Assembly: GCA_016717285.1 (NCBI GenBank)
Contig: JADKFU010000005.1
Span: forward strand, 2,154,501-2,218,500
Source of the DNA: Chitinophagaceae bacterium
GTDB taxonomy: Bacteria > Bacteroidota > Bacteroidia > Chitinophagales > UBA10324
Direction of reading: 5' to 3'
DNA: 64,000 nt
Below are positions 1-9,315 of this stretch, one piece after another. The translations under genes were made by a program, and so were the position numbers. How positions within the stretch are numbered: the stretch's first letter is position 1; each line of letters begins with the position of its first letter. The notes beneath the pieces are model-generated. The model did not search any database, had not been told where the DNA came from, and saw nothing but the letters and a program-made list of their open reading frames with translations.

Positions 1-1297
1 ACTGATCTTTGGAACGTTTTGAAATTCCTTCCGCGAGCACTTCATATTCATTGCCAACTTCGCCTGCATGAATTTGTTGCTGATGCTGATGTTGTAACGC
101 CACAATTTCCGACAACCGCCGGCTTTTTGTTTCAGCAGAAACATCATCTGTAAAATTCTTCTCCGCAGGTGTTCCGGGTCGCTCGGAGTAACTGAACATG
201 TAAGCGAGATTGTATTTTACATATTCCATCATGCTCAGAGTTTCAGCATGATCCTTTTCGGTTTCGCCACAGAACCCTGTGATAATATCGGTTGATATTC
301 CACAGCCCGGAAGAATGCTCCTGATCGTATTAATACGTTCGAGATACCAGTCACGATCATACGTTCTGTTCATCCGTTTCAACACTTCAGAACTGCCTGA
401 TTGAACAGGCAGGTGAATGTGCTTACAGATGTTATGGTAAGCTGACATGGTATGCACTACTTCGTCTGTAATATCCTTTGGATGAGAAGTAGAAAACCTT
501 ACCCGAAGTAATGGATGCACCTTCGCCACCTGCTCAAGCAATTGTGCAAAATTCAAAGTGTCACCGCTTGCGGGGTTTTTCCAGAAGTAAGAATCGACAT
601 TTTGTCCGAGCAATGTTACTTCACGGTAGCCTTGCACAAACAATGCAGTTGCTTCATCAATTATTGATTGCGGATCACGACTGCGTTCTCTACCGCGTGT
701 AAAAGGCACCACGCAAAAAGAACACATGTTATTGCAACCGCGCATGATAGAAATAAATGCGGTGATACCATTGCTGTTCAGCCTCACGGGATTAATATCA
801 GCATATGTCTCTTCACGCGACAATAATACATTCACACCTTTATGACCGTCTTCCGCTTTAGCAACCAATAAGGGCAAATCACGGTAGGCGTCTGGTCCGA
901 TTACGATATCCACTATTTTCTCTTCTTCAAGAAATTTTGATTTTAAACGTTCAGCCATGCAACCCAACACGCCAATTAGCGTATCAGGATTATTTTGCTT
1001 TGCTTTCTTAAATTCAGTCAGGCGTTGGCGTACACGTTGTTCTGCATTTTCGCGAATGGAACAGGTGTTGATCAACACAAGATCAGCTTCCATGAAATTT
1101 TCTGTAACAGCAAATCCATCTTTCATTAAAATAGAAGCGATGATCTCCGAGTCGCTGAAGTTCATGGCACAGCCATAGCTTTCGATATAAAAGCTTCGCC
1201 GGATGGAAGAAACAGAAGCGGGATGCTTTACCGCAAGGGCTTCACCCTGACGGTTTTCATCGTGTATCTCCGCAGCAACATCTAATGTGACAGGCAT
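1..1297 (-). CDS. miaB: tRNA-2-methylthio-N6-dimethylallyladenosine synthase MiaB (3' part outside window)
   Basis: Radical-SAM methylthiotransferase that converts i6A37 to ms2i6A37 in tRNAs reading UNN codons. Reading the minus strand from ATG at 1297 gives an N-terminal UPF0004 domain with its three iron-sulfur cysteines (in SYGCAMN, INTCSIRENA and LGCMAER). A radical-SAM core follows with the CxxxCxxC motif in MRGCNNMCSFCVVPFTRG, then LLGQNVDSY and LPVQSGSSEVL. These motifs are specific to MiaB rather than RimO or MtaB. The gene runs off the left edge, so about 432 residues are present and the end, including most of the TRAM domain, is missing. The start is preceded by about 250 bp without genes. 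The identification is firm; only the 3' end is unknown. Confidence 0.95.
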   Translation of the reverse strand, partial: MPVTLDVAAEIHDENRQGEALAVKHPASVSSIRRSFYIESYGCAMNFSDSEIIASILMKDGFAVTENFMEADLVLINTCSIRENAEQRVRQRLTEFKKAKQNNPDTLIGVLGCMAERLKSKFLEEEKIVDIVIGPDAYRDLPLLVAKAEDGHKGVNVLLSREETYADINPVRLNSNGITAFISIMRGCNNMCSFCVVPFTRGRERSRDPQSIIDEATALFVQGYREVTLLGQNVDSYFWKNPASGDTLNFAQLLEQVAKVHPLLRVRFSTSHPKDITDEVVHTMSAYHNICKHIHLPVQSGSSEVLKRMNRTYDRDWYLERINTIRSILPGCGISTDIITGFCGETEKDHAETLSMMEYVKYNLAYMFSYSERPGTPAEKNFTDDVSAETKSRRLSEIVALQHQHQQQIHAGEVGNEYEVLAEGISKRSKDQ

Positions 1298-1502
1298 CTG
1301 TTTGCTAAAAAAATGAAGGCCAAAGATAGTAATTTGGGAGGGATCCGTGACAAGAATTCAGGCTGAGTGGTGTTTCAATTCCTGAAATATTTGGCACCTG
1401 GTACGGAAATCACGGAAAATGATAATGGTAAAATTTTGTCGGGTAATACTCCATTTGGATATTGAGTGAAAGCATTTAAATTAAACAGCCATTCAAAAAA
1501 AA

Positions 1503-1529
1503 GCAGCCATTGAAATTTTCAATTGCTGC
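1503..1529 (-). terminator. Rho-independent terminator of the copper monooxygenase-like gene
   Basis: On the minus strand GCAGC-A-ATTGAAA pairs with the following ATTTCAAT-G-GCTGC and is followed by eight T. It lies 25 bp past the stop codon of the gene at 1554-3113, which is the expected place. The rest of 1298-1553 shows no coding sequence. Confidence 0.75.
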
Positions 1530-1553
1530 CTGAAAAGAATTGATTCAATTGAT

Positions 1554-3113
1554 TTATTCTTTCACAAATTTTTGTGTAGTGACGCCATTTGCAGTTTGCA
1601 CTTTCAGTAAATACATGCCATTGGAAAGGTCACTGACGGGAATAGTGGTTGTATGCTTTCCTGCACTCAATGAATTTATTGGCAACGACCTTATCAATGA
1701 GCCATTCACATTATACAACTCAAAGACCGCGAAACCGGATTTAATCAGCGAAACTTCCACTTTGAGTTGATCGCAAACCGGATTTGGAAAAATACTGAGG
1801 GAAGATTCATTGAGTTGTACATTACTTTCGCCTGATACTAATGTACTATCAAGCACCACGTCTTCATCGCCCGGCTGATATTCCGTGTAAGCGAAAAATC
1901 CAATCATCATTTCGTCGGTGGTGTGTTCTCCTGCTGATATATCCATTGGCGGATTATTCGGGTTATCAGCATTATTGGTGGTATTGTCGTAGGTAGCTTC
2001 GCCCCAGAATGTGGATCCGCTAAATACCGGCACAAGTTTTTGATAGTTATAAAAGCCCTGCCAATGAAAACTCCACTGCGGAATATCTATCAGTGGCGTG
2101 ATGGCACCGGTGCTGCTTTCAGCCCATGATTTAAACGATGTTCCTACGCGGTGCATGTGTGGAAATATGCCAATCAATGAAACATTATATCCGTTGAGGT
2201 CATAGGCTTCATGAAATGTTTTGACCGTGTTGGCGGGAACAAATAATGGTCCGTCTGTCATGCCGAAAAAATATTCCAACACGGCATCAACGAACACTTC
2301 CCGAATGGCAGGATAATCTGTAAACTTCAGATTGATCTTCGTCGCGTCACTTTGATCCAAACTTCCCGGCGCATAATGTATCTCCACCACATAATCAAAG
2401 TTTGATTGAATCTTGATGCCCATGTTTTCCGGTAGCTTGAACAATCCTGTTCCCGGTGCCCAGGCGCCTATCAGTGAAGAGAAAAAACTGGCAGGCATGG
2501 TTCCATTGCTTTCGAAACCTGGTAACGGATCAAGATCATCAAGGCTTTGTGAAATATTGGTAGGATCAGCCCAGATCACAATATGATGCACAATGGCATT
2601 GTTGCCGGGTTGATATTCAATCTGATTCAGGTATTTTCCCGCACTTGCTCCTGCCGGAATTACAAAACTCCGGTATTGATCAATATCCGTATTTACCGTC
2701 CAGGAGGGTAATTCAAGCGTCTGGTTTATTTCATTCATCTGTGAGTTTGAACTGAATACAGGAGCGGCAGGCGCATCGGCGAGATTACCGGAAGGTAATC
2801 CACCATTCACCCATTCGGCAATGGTGTTCATTTCTTCTGCACTAAGAAATCGTTCATCCTGAAAATGAACATAATCAGGATTTGCTTTCCAGGGCGGCAT
2901 CAGCTTCGCAGCAACCTGTGTTGAAATGCCATAACCATTGGTTAGTGCATCATCATACGACATCAGCGAAAATGGTCCGATGCCTCCTTCATGGTGACAA
3001 CTGCTGCAGTTATCATAAATGATCGCAGCGACTTTATCGCTCCAGGTTGGAGTTTGAGCACTTAAACGACCGATAACCAATAAAAAGCTAAAGAGTGTAA
3101 TTGTTTTTTTCAT
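1554..3113 (-). CDS. T9SS-secreted cytochrome c / copper type II (PHM-like) monooxygenase-like protein
   Basis: Exported protein of 519 residues. The start at 3113 (MKKTITLFSF...) gives a clean signal peptide ending near SAQ at residue 20; a longer open frame upstream to 3236 would bury it. A c-type heme motif CSSCHH lies at about residues 36-41. Next comes a region with the metal ligands of peptidylglycine alpha-hydroxylating/dopamine beta-monooxygenases: a His-His pair (IVHHIVIW, about 176), a His in EIHYAPGS (about 246), the His-x-His of FPHMHRVG (about 317) and a Met in DEMMIGFF (about 400). The last 80 residues (NESSLSIFPNPV ... LLKVQ ... QKFVKE) are a type A T9SS sorting domain. I infer a cell-surface or released redox enzyme in which the heme may pass electrons to copper. 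The substrate is unknown. Confidence 0.8.
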   Translation of the reverse strand: MKKTITLFSFLLVIGRLSAQTPTWSDKVAAIIYDNCSSCHHEGGIGPFSLMSYDDALTNGYGISTQVAAKLMPPWKANPDYVHFQDERFLSAEEMNTIAEWVNGGLPSGNLADAPAAPVFSSNSQMNEINQTLELPSWTVNTDIDQYRSFVIPAGASAGKYLNQIEYQPGNNAIVHHIVIWADPTNISQSLDDLDPLPGFESNGTMPASFFSSLIGAWAPGTGLFKLPENMGIKIQSNFDYVVEIHYAPGSLDQSDATKINLKFTDYPAIREVFVDAVLEYFFGMTDGPLFVPANTVKTFHEAYDLNGYNVSLIGIFPHMHRVGTSFKSWAESSTGAITPLIDIPQWSFHWQGFYNYQKLVPVFSGSTFWGEATYDNTTNNADNPNNPPMDISAGEHTTDEMMIGFFAYTEYQPGDEDVVLDSTLVSGESNVQLNESSLSIFPNPVCDQLKVEVSLIKSGFAVFELYNVNGSLIRSLPINSLSAGKHTTTIPVSDLSNGMYLLKVQTANGVTTQKFVKE

Positions 3114-3397
3114 GAGAAAAATTTGATGGGAAGTAAAACAATGCAATGGAAGAAAGTGTTGCGAAGCTACTAATTTTCTCATGATCTCCAGGCGAAACGT
3201 AGCGCAGGAACCAAGGCAATTTCCAGGTTGCTTCACTGATTTTTTTTAATTGCCACGGAGGCACGGAGGATGTTGCTTCAATTGTGCATAGCAATCCAAT
3301 GTCTGAAAACCAATATTGCAACCGTCAGTTACTAATCTATCAGGATTACAAAATATTTTTTAAGCTGTTACGTCAACTCCTTCTGATAGTTGAAATA

Positions 3398-3431
3398 CTT
3401 AAACAGTTGTTTAAGTTAAACAATTGTTTAA
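3398..3431. promoter_or_regulatory. Tandem palindromic operator upstream of the TetR-type regulator
   Basis: Two inverted repeats sit head to tail. Positions 3398-3415 read CTTAAACAGTTGTTTAAG, palindromic except for the two central base pairs. Positions 3416-3431 read TTAAACAATTGTTTAA, a perfect 16-base palindrome. They share the half-site TTAAACA and are centred about 17 bp apart, so two dimers could bind. The promoter elements lie within them. TetR regulators commonly repress themselves and the linked operon through such sites, so this is the likely binding site of the adjacent product. Confidence 0.75.
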
Positions 3432-3436
3432 ATTTG
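3407..3436 (+). promoter_or_regulatory. Bacteroidota-type promoter of the efflux operon
   Basis: TTG at 3407-3409 is separated by 19 bases from TAAATTTG at 3429-3436, fitting the Bacteroidota sigma factor consensus (TTG, about 19 bp, TAnnTTTG). Transcription would begin near 3443, only about 11 bases before the ATG at 3454. The promoter is embedded in the operator palindromes, so a bound repressor would occlude it. Confidence 0.65.
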
Positions 3437-3453
3437 CGCCCGGTTTCCTACCT

Positions 3454-4065
3454 ATGAACGATAAACGAACCCAGATACTGATAGCTGCCGAAGAGTTATT
3501 CGCAGAGAAAGGATTTGAAGCCACTTCCGTTCGTGAGCTTTCAAAAAAGGCAGGCATCAATATCGCAATGATCTCGTATTACTTCGGATCAAAAGAAAAG
3601 CTTTTTGAATCATTGGTTGAATTCCGCACCCGTTTCATCCGCGAAAAACTGGAAACCCTTAACCGCGATGCGGTGCTGGATCCTTTTTCAAAAATTGAAA
3701 TGGCCATTGATCTGTATGTCGACAGGATTTCCACCTTCCCGCATTTTCATAAAATACTTCACCATGAGTTAATGCTGAAGCAAAGAAATAAAATGCACGA
3801 TGCAATAGCCGACATCCTGATAAGAAACTCACAGGAGATGAAAAAGCTAATCTATGCCGGACAAAAACAGGGACTATTCCGTAAAGTGGATGCTGACCTG
3901 CTGGTTGTTTCCATTGTTGGAACCATCAATCAATGCAGCATGTCAAAAACGATGACCGGTAAATTATTAAAACTGGGTAACGGCTCAATCTTTGATTCAC
4001 GGCCCAAAAAAAGATTGAAAAATTATCTGAAAGACATTGTACGTTCCTACCTGATCATTAATTAA
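3454..4065 (+). CDS. TetR/AcrR family transcriptional regulator of the efflux operon
   Basis: A 203-residue repressor. The N-terminal 50 residues form the TetR helix-turn-helix (KRTQILIAAEELFAEKGFEA, then TSVRELSKKAGINIAMISYYFGSKEKLF). The C-terminal ligand-binding half resembles the CecR/AcrR-type C-terminal domain and is more variable. The ATG at 3454 is preferred over an upstream TTG at 3424 because that TTG lies inside the operator and upstream of the predicted transcription start. The gene is 11 bp upstream of the TolC-like gene and starts a four-gene unit, so it most likely senses a substrate of the pump and represses the operon through the tandem palindromes. Confidence 0.9.
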   Translation: MNDKRTQILIAAEELFAEKGFEATSVRELSKKAGINIAMISYYFGSKEKLFESLVEFRTRFIREKLETLNRDAVLDPFSKIEMAIDLYVDRISTFPHFHKILHHELMLKQRNKMHDAIADILIRNSQEMKKLIYAGQKQGLFRKVDADLLVVSIVGTINQCSMSKTMTGKLLKLGNGSIFDSRPKKRLKNYLKDIVRSYLIIN

Positions 4066-4076
4066 AATCTGACACC

Positions 4077-5453
4077 ATGAATAAATCACACTTATCCATG
4101 CTTAGCAATAAACTGCGTGTAAACAAGAGAATCCGGCTGATGATTTTTTTCTACATCGCGTATCTTGTTTCCACTACTTCATTTGCGCAAACATTACCTG
4201 TACTTTCTTTGCAGGAAGCTGTGATAATGGGTTTAGAAAACAGCAAGCAACTGCAAATAACACAGGCAAAAGCCGTAGCAGCAGACGCAAAAAACAAACA
4301 GACGTATGACCTTGCTTATCCGATGGCTAACCTTACGGCCGGATACTCCCGGTTGAGCGATGTACCGGCTTATTTGATTCAGTTTCCGGGTGAAACGGAA
4401 GCTCATGAATTATTTCCGGTATACCTGAACAATTATCAAACAAGACTTTCAGTGAATGAATTGGTATTTGCCGGACTCAAGTTGAAATACGGTAAGTCAT
4501 CAGCAGATTATCTTAACCAGGCTGCCGCCATGGATGTAGATAAAGACAAAGATGAAGTGGCATTTAATATTGTGAATGCCTATTTCAATATTTACAAGCT
4601 GACGAAAGGTGTGGTGATCATCGATCAAAACCTTGCCCTGGTAAAGCAACAGATCAAAGAATTGCAGGATGGCGAGAGAGAAGGCATAACGTTGCACAAT
4701 GATGTAGTAAGAGCGCAATTGCAACAAACAAATTTCGAGCTGGCAGCCATTGATGCAACCAATTCATTAAAGACAGCGATTTACGATTTCAACCTTCTGA
4801 TTGGTATTTCACCTCCCGAAACACCAACAAAGATTGATACAAGCAGCGTTTTTCAAACACCAACGCTGCAGACGCTTGATCAATATCTGCAGGTTGCTGC
4901 CGCCACCCGGTCTGATCTTGAGTCGCAGAAAACACGCAACCTCGCTGCGATGAACAGTTTAATTGTAGAACAAAAAGACTACTGGCCGACCATATTTGTA
5001 GGCGGAAATATTTATTACGGAAATCCTAATGTTCGTTACATTCCACCTGTAGATCAGTTTAATTTAACGTGGGATATTGGCGCTAACCTCAATTGGAATC
5101 TTACTACACTCTTTACCAATAAACACCAGGTAGCAGAAAGCAAAGCAATTGTTTTACAGGGAAAAACCGCATATGATCAACTCAGTGATGTGGTGAAATC
5201 AGAAGTCTATTCCAGCTACCTTGGTTATACAGAATCAACGGATAAGCTTACTACATTAGAAAAAGCATTGGTTCAGGCGACTGAAAATTACAATCTCCAG
5301 AATTCAAGATACACCAACAGTGTCGCGCTCTTCAGCGATTTGATTGATGCTCAATCGTACCTGCTGCTGGCGCAAATTAATTATTCCATCGGCAAAGCAG
5401 ATGGTCAGGTAGCTTATTACAAATTGCTGAAAGCAACAGGAACCATTCAATAA
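4077..5453 (+). CDS. TolC family outer membrane efflux protein
   Basis: Outer membrane channel of 458 residues with a signal peptide ending at SFAQ (about residue 38). It shows two long OEP repeats rich in heptad-like helices: LSLQEAVIMGLENSKQLQ starts the first, and DQYLQVAAATRSDLESQK the second. The length is typical for the family. It lies between the TetR-type repressor and an EmrA-like adaptor (25 bp gap), so it should form the outer membrane exit of the tripartite pump encoded here. Confidence 0.92.
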   Translation: MNKSHLSMLSNKLRVNKRIRLMIFFYIAYLVSTTSFAQTLPVLSLQEAVIMGLENSKQLQITQAKAVAADAKNKQTYDLAYPMANLTAGYSRLSDVPAYLIQFPGETEAHELFPVYLNNYQTRLSVNELVFAGLKLKYGKSSADYLNQAAAMDVDKDKDEVAFNIVNAYFNIYKLTKGVVIIDQNLALVKQQIKELQDGEREGITLHNDVVRAQLQQTNFELAAIDATNSLKTAIYDFNLLIGISPPETPTKIDTSSVFQTPTLQTLDQYLQVAAATRSDLESQKTRNLAAMNSLIVEQKDYWPTIFVGGNIYYGNPNVRYIPPVDQFNLTWDIGANLNWNLTTLFTNKHQVAESKAIVLQGKTAYDQLSDVVKSEVYSSYLGYTESTDKLTTLEKALVQATENYNLQNSRYTNSVALFSDLIDAQSYLLLAQINYSIGKADGQVAYYKLLKATGTIQ

Positions 5454-5478
5454 TCAAAGTTTATAAATTCAAATTTTC

Positions 5479-6513
5479 ATGTCAGAAGCAAAAAAATCAA
5501 GAAAAATAGTGCTACCGGTAATACTTGGAATCATCGCGATTGGCGGTATCGGATATGGCATCAATGAATACATTTATTCACTGCATCATGAATACACTGA
5601 CGACGCACAAATTGACAGCGATATCAGTCCGGTGGTGAGCAGGGTGACCGGTTATGTAGACAGTATTCTTTTCGAGGAAAATCAACACGTAAAAAAGGGC
5701 CAGGTACTAATCAGACTTGATGACCGCGATCTTCGCATTAAAGTAGAACAGGCACAAGCCGCGTTAGACAATGCGAATGCAAATGTTTTGGTTGCTAAAG
5801 CAAACGTTTCCACCACGCATGCCAGCAATGATGCAGCAATGGCGAATATTGAAAATGCAAAAATAAACGTGTGGAAAGCGACGCAGGATTTCGTCCGTTA
5901 TCAAAATTTGCTTGCGGATAAATCTGTCACCCAGCAACAATATGATGCTGTAAAAGCAGAAAAAGAATCTGCTGAATCGCGATTGCAACTTGCGCAAAAG
6001 CAGCTTACAACCGGAACGGTACAAACCAATGCAACAGCACAACAAATTACCGTCGCCCAATCTAACGTAACTGCCAGGCAAGCGGATCTTGATTATGCGC
6101 TGTTGCAATTGTCCTATGCCACAATTACTGCTCCCGCAACAGGCATTGCATCGAAAAAAAGTGTGCAGCCCGGACAACTTGTGCAATCGGGTCAGACACT
6201 TTTCACGGTAGTATCAGATTCCAATGTGTATGTGGTTGCCAATTTTAAAGAAACACAATTGGATGACATGAAGGAGGGACAGCATGTTACCTTGAAAGTG
6301 GATGCATTTCCAAAAACTACTATTGATGGATCAGTCTATTCATTCTCTCCTGCTACAGGTGCCAAATTTTCATTGCTTCCACCAGATAATGCAACCGGCA
6401 ATTTTGTGAAAGTGATACAACGTATTCCGGTAAAAATAAAATTAACAACTTCGAAAGAACAGTTGCAGGCTTTGAGACCGGGAATGAGTGTGAAAGTGAC
6501 GGTTGACTTATAA
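5479..6513 (+). CDS. HlyD/EmrA family membrane fusion protein
   Basis: Periplasmic adaptor of 344 residues. One N-terminal membrane segment (about 10-30) anchors it in the inner membrane. Next comes a split biotinyl-lipoyl domain (VVSRVTGYVDSILFEENQHV ... ITAPATGIASKKSVQPGQLV), a long alpha-helical hairpin rich in Ala and Gln (about 90-200), and a beta-barrel domain (FKETQLDDMKEGQHVTLKVD). This order is that of EmrA-type adaptors that partner DHA2 transporters. It is 25 bp after the TolC-like gene and 45 bp before the MFS gene. Confidence 0.92.
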   Translation: MSEAKKSRKIVLPVILGIIAIGGIGYGINEYIYSLHHEYTDDAQIDSDISPVVSRVTGYVDSILFEENQHVKKGQVLIRLDDRDLRIKVEQAQAALDNANANVLVAKANVSTTHASNDAAMANIENAKINVWKATQDFVRYQNLLADKSVTQQQYDAVKAEKESAESRLQLAQKQLTTGTVQTNATAQQITVAQSNVTARQADLDYALLQLSYATITAPATGIASKKSVQPGQLVQSGQTLFTVVSDSNVYVVANFKETQLDDMKEGQHVTLKVDAFPKTTIDGSVYSFSPATGAKFSLLPPDNATGNFVKVIQRIPVKIKLTTSKEQLQALRPGMSVKVTVDL

Positions 6514-6558
6514 GCAAACATTGATTAACCTTTCAGGAAAACGATTTAATTATTTACA

Positions 6559-8112
6559 ATGGCTGAAGCAGGCTTCCGGAAATGGATCATTACACTAACT
6601 GTGATTCTCGCATCATTGCTTGAACTCATTGATACTACGGTGGTAAATGTTTCGCTTCCGCAAATCATGGGTAACCTTGGTGCAACACTCGAAGATGTGG
6701 GTTGGGTGGTTACAGCATATGCCGTGGCGAATGTGATAATTCTTCCGATGTCGGGTTGGCTTTCCCTGAAATTCGGGAGAAGGAATTATTTCATTTTCTC
6801 CATCATACTTTTTACTGTCGCGTCTTTCTTTTGTGGCAATGCCCACAACATCTGGGAACTCATTGCTTTCCGGTTCATACAGGGATTAGGCGGTGGCGGA
6901 TTGCTATCCACAGCGCAAGCCATATTGATTGAAACATGGCCAAAAGAACAATTGGGAATGGCAACAGCGATGTTTGGATTAGGTGTGGTTGTAGGTCCAA
7001 CACTCGGACCAACACTGGGCGGTTATATCACCGACCATTTTTCATGGCCGTGGATTTTTTATATCAATATTCCATTGGGAATTATTGCCACTATGTTTAC
7101 GCTGGAATATATCAGGGGTAAACGGGATAAGTCGATGTCCAATCAACGCATTGACTGGCTTGGCATATTTCTGTTGACCGTAAGTGTTGGATCGTTGCAA
7201 ATAGTTTTAGAACGTGGTGAAAGCGAGGATTGGTTTGAGACGCCTTACATTTCAGTGCTGGCCATAACAGCAGTTATCGGATTGGTGTCTTTTGTGTGGC
7301 AGGAACTCAGCATGCCAAATCCCGTAGTAGACATCAGGATTCTAAAAAACAGGAGTTTTTCCATTGGTATTTTGTTAACTTTTATACTTGGTTTTGGACT
7401 GTTCGGTTCCGTCTTCATCTTTCCAATATTTGCGCAAAACCTTTTAGGATTCAGTGCGCAGCAAACTGGAGAAATGCTTATTCCCGGTGGATTGGCCACC
7501 ATATTTATGATGCCGATGGTAGGTGTTTTTTTACGAAAAGGTGTGCCTCCGCAAATCATGGCAACGATAGGATTTGTATTATTTTTTGTGTTTACCGAAT
7601 TGTTACGACAATCTACGCTGGCTTCAGGCTGGAATGATTTTATTATTCCCTTGATTATTCGTGGAATGGGGTTGAGCTTATTATTTGTGCCACTTACCAC
7701 ACTTGCGCTTTCCGGTTTGCAGGGAAAAGATATTGCGCAGGGAACAGGACTGAATAACATGATGCGCCAACTTGGAGGTTCATTCGGCATTGCCATCATC
7801 ACCACCATGCTGCATCTGCGCCAGGGTTATCATCGCAATATTCTATTGGAGAATGTAAACGCGTATGATCCTGCCTTCACAGAACGTTTTAATAACCTTG
7901 TTCACAGCTTTACAGTGAGGGGTTTTTCAATGATAGATGCGCAGCAAGCTGCTTATAAAGCTATTGAAGGTGCGGTAGTGAAACAAACGTACCTGCTCTC
8001 CTATCTTGATGGATTTTATTTTGTGGGCATCTTCTTTTTGTTCTGTATTCCTTTGTTGTTTCTGCAACCACTCAGACCAAAGGGAGGTAGTATTGTGGTA
8101 GATGCGCATTGA
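6559..8112 (+). CDS. DHA2 family MFS drug transporter (EmrB/QacA type)
   Basis: Inner membrane proton-driven drug exporter of 517 residues with about 14 hydrophobic segments. Diagnostic motifs are LDTTVVNVSLPQIMG near the N-terminus (motif D1 of the DHA2 family), GWLSLKFGRR (motif A), RFIQGLGGGGL (motif B) and GLGVVVGPTLGPTLGGYI (antiporter motif C). Together with the preceding adaptor and outer membrane channel it completes an EmrAB-TolC-like pump under the adjacent TetR-type regulator. Substrates cannot be read from sequence; hydrophobic antimicrobials are usual for the family. Confidence 0.93.
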   Translation: MAEAGFRKWIITLTVILASLLELIDTTVVNVSLPQIMGNLGATLEDVGWVVTAYAVANVIILPMSGWLSLKFGRRNYFIFSIILFTVASFFCGNAHNIWELIAFRFIQGLGGGGLLSTAQAILIETWPKEQLGMATAMFGLGVVVGPTLGPTLGGYITDHFSWPWIFYINIPLGIIATMFTLEYIRGKRDKSMSNQRIDWLGIFLLTVSVGSLQIVLERGESEDWFETPYISVLAITAVIGLVSFVWQELSMPNPVVDIRILKNRSFSIGILLTFILGFGLFGSVFIFPIFAQNLLGFSAQQTGEMLIPGGLATIFMMPMVGVFLRKGVPPQIMATIGFVLFFVFTELLRQSTLASGWNDFIIPLIIRGMGLSLLFVPLTTLALSGLQGKDIAQGTGLNNMMRQLGGSFGIAIITTMLHLRQGYHRNILLENVNAYDPAFTERFNNLVHSFTVRGFSMIDAQQAAYKAIEGAVVKQTYLLSYLDGFYFVGIFFLFCIPLLFLQPLRPKGGSIVVDAH

Positions 8113-8141
8113 GTGTCTGAATTACATTCTATTTTCGTGAG

Positions 8142-9200
8142 ATGAACAAAATTGAAACAGGTCTGATCGGCTTCGGCACAGGTGGACGGATTTTTCATGC
8201 ACCTTTTATTGTGGGTTCAGATAAATTCACACTGAAAAAAATTAACACTACCAATGCGGCTGCTGTCTTAATTGCTCAGTCACAATATCCCAACACAGAA
8301 ATTGTAGAAACAGCAGATGCAATTTTTACGGATGAGTTTATTGAGCTGGTCATCATCGCTACTCCAAATACTTCACATCTCCCACTTGCAAAAAAGGCAT
8401 TGCTGGCCGGCAAGCATGTGATTGTTGAAAAACCATTTACGCTTACGGTTGCGGAAGCAGATGAATTAATAGCACTTGCAAGGCAACAACAAAAAATAAT
8501 CACCGTGCATCATAACCGGAGGTGGGACAGTGATTTTCAAACCATAAAAAAAATAGTTGATGGAAAACTTTTGGGAACGCTGGTGGAGTACGAAGCGCAT
8601 TTCGACCGGTTCAGAAATGTGCTGAAAGAAAATTCATGGCGTGAAACGGAACTGCCCGGCTCCGGAATTCTGTATGATCTTGGATCACATTTAATTGATC
8701 AGGCACTTTGTTTATTCGGAATGCCGGAAGAGCTATTTGCGAATATGCAGGTACAACGTCCGGGAGGAAAATCAATTGATCAATTTGAATTGCTGTTGTT
8801 TTATTCCGGGTTGAAAGTAACGCTGAAGGCGGGCATGCTGGTAAGAGAGCCGTTGCCACATTTCATCTTATCAGGAACACAAGGATCGTTTGTGAAGTAT
8901 GGGATGGATGTGCAGGAAGCAGCCTTAAAAGAAGGACACACACCTTTCAACAGCTCGGATTGGGGCGTAGAACCGGAATCAATTTGGGGAATGATTAATA
9001 CGGATGTGAATGGGAATCACCAACAGGGAAAAGTTGAAAGTGAACGAGGTGATTATGCTGCATTTTTTGAAAATGTATATGGTGCTATTCTATCTAATGA
9101 GCCTTTGATAGTTACTCCGGAACAAGCAAGAGATACGATAAAGATTATTGAATTGGCAATGATAAGCAATTCGGAAGGGAGAATTTGTAAGGTGGGCTAA
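8142..9200 (+). CDS. Gfo/Idh/MocA family NAD(P)-dependent oxidoreductase
   Basis: Cytoplasmic dehydrogenase of 352 residues. The N-terminal Rossmann fold carries GFGTGGRIFHAPFI, then IIATPNTSHLPLAKKALLAG and the family signature VEKPFTLT (about 95-103). The C-terminal alpha/beta domain has the conserved GSGILYDLGSHLIDQAL. The wording of the motifs fits the YdgJ/YvaA-like branch. The gene starts 29 bp after the MFS gene on the same strand and may be read through from it, but a link to drug efflux is not evident. The substrate, probably a sugar or polyol, is not predictable. Confidence 0.9.
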   Translation: MNKIETGLIGFGTGGRIFHAPFIVGSDKFTLKKINTTNAAAVLIAQSQYPNTEIVETADAIFTDEFIELVIIATPNTSHLPLAKKALLAGKHVIVEKPFTLTVAEADELIALARQQQKIITVHHNRRWDSDFQTIKKIVDGKLLGTLVEYEAHFDRFRNVLKENSWRETELPGSGILYDLGSHLIDQALCLFGMPEELFANMQVQRPGGKSIDQFELLLFYSGLKVTLKAGMLVREPLPHFILSGTQGSFVKYGMDVQEAALKEGHTPFNSSDWGVEPESIWGMINTDVNGNHQQGKVESERGDYAAFFENVYGAILSNEPLIVTPEQARDTIKIIELAMISNSEGRICKVG

Positions 9201-9260
9201 AGTGGAATTGTTGAATTGTTGAATTACTAAGTCCCGTAGGGCGACAGTATTAATCGAAGC
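9201..9260. repeat. Short octamer repeat followed by a small palindromic element
   Basis: Directly after the oxidoreductase stop codon GAATTGTT is repeated (GAATTGTTGAATTGTTGAAT). This is followed by GTCCCGTAGGGCGAC, which contains the palindrome CCCGTAGGG-like core. No coding potential. Confidence 0.4.
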
Positions 9261-9315
9261 ATGAAAAAATCTACTCTAAAATTCCAGCCAGGCAATATTA
9301 AATTTCAAGCAAAGA

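Larger units (their letters stand above)
3114..3453. other. Divergent intergenic region between monooxygenase-like gene and efflux regulator
   Basis: No credible gene. The left part is AT-rich leader of the minus-strand gene. The right 60 bases hold the operator and promoter of the efflux operon, listed separately. Confidence 0.6.

Noticed and set aside
7245..7808. Minus-strand open frame of 187 codons inside the MFS gene
   Set aside because: Antisense shadow of a strongly supported transporter gene; no signal or domain of its own.
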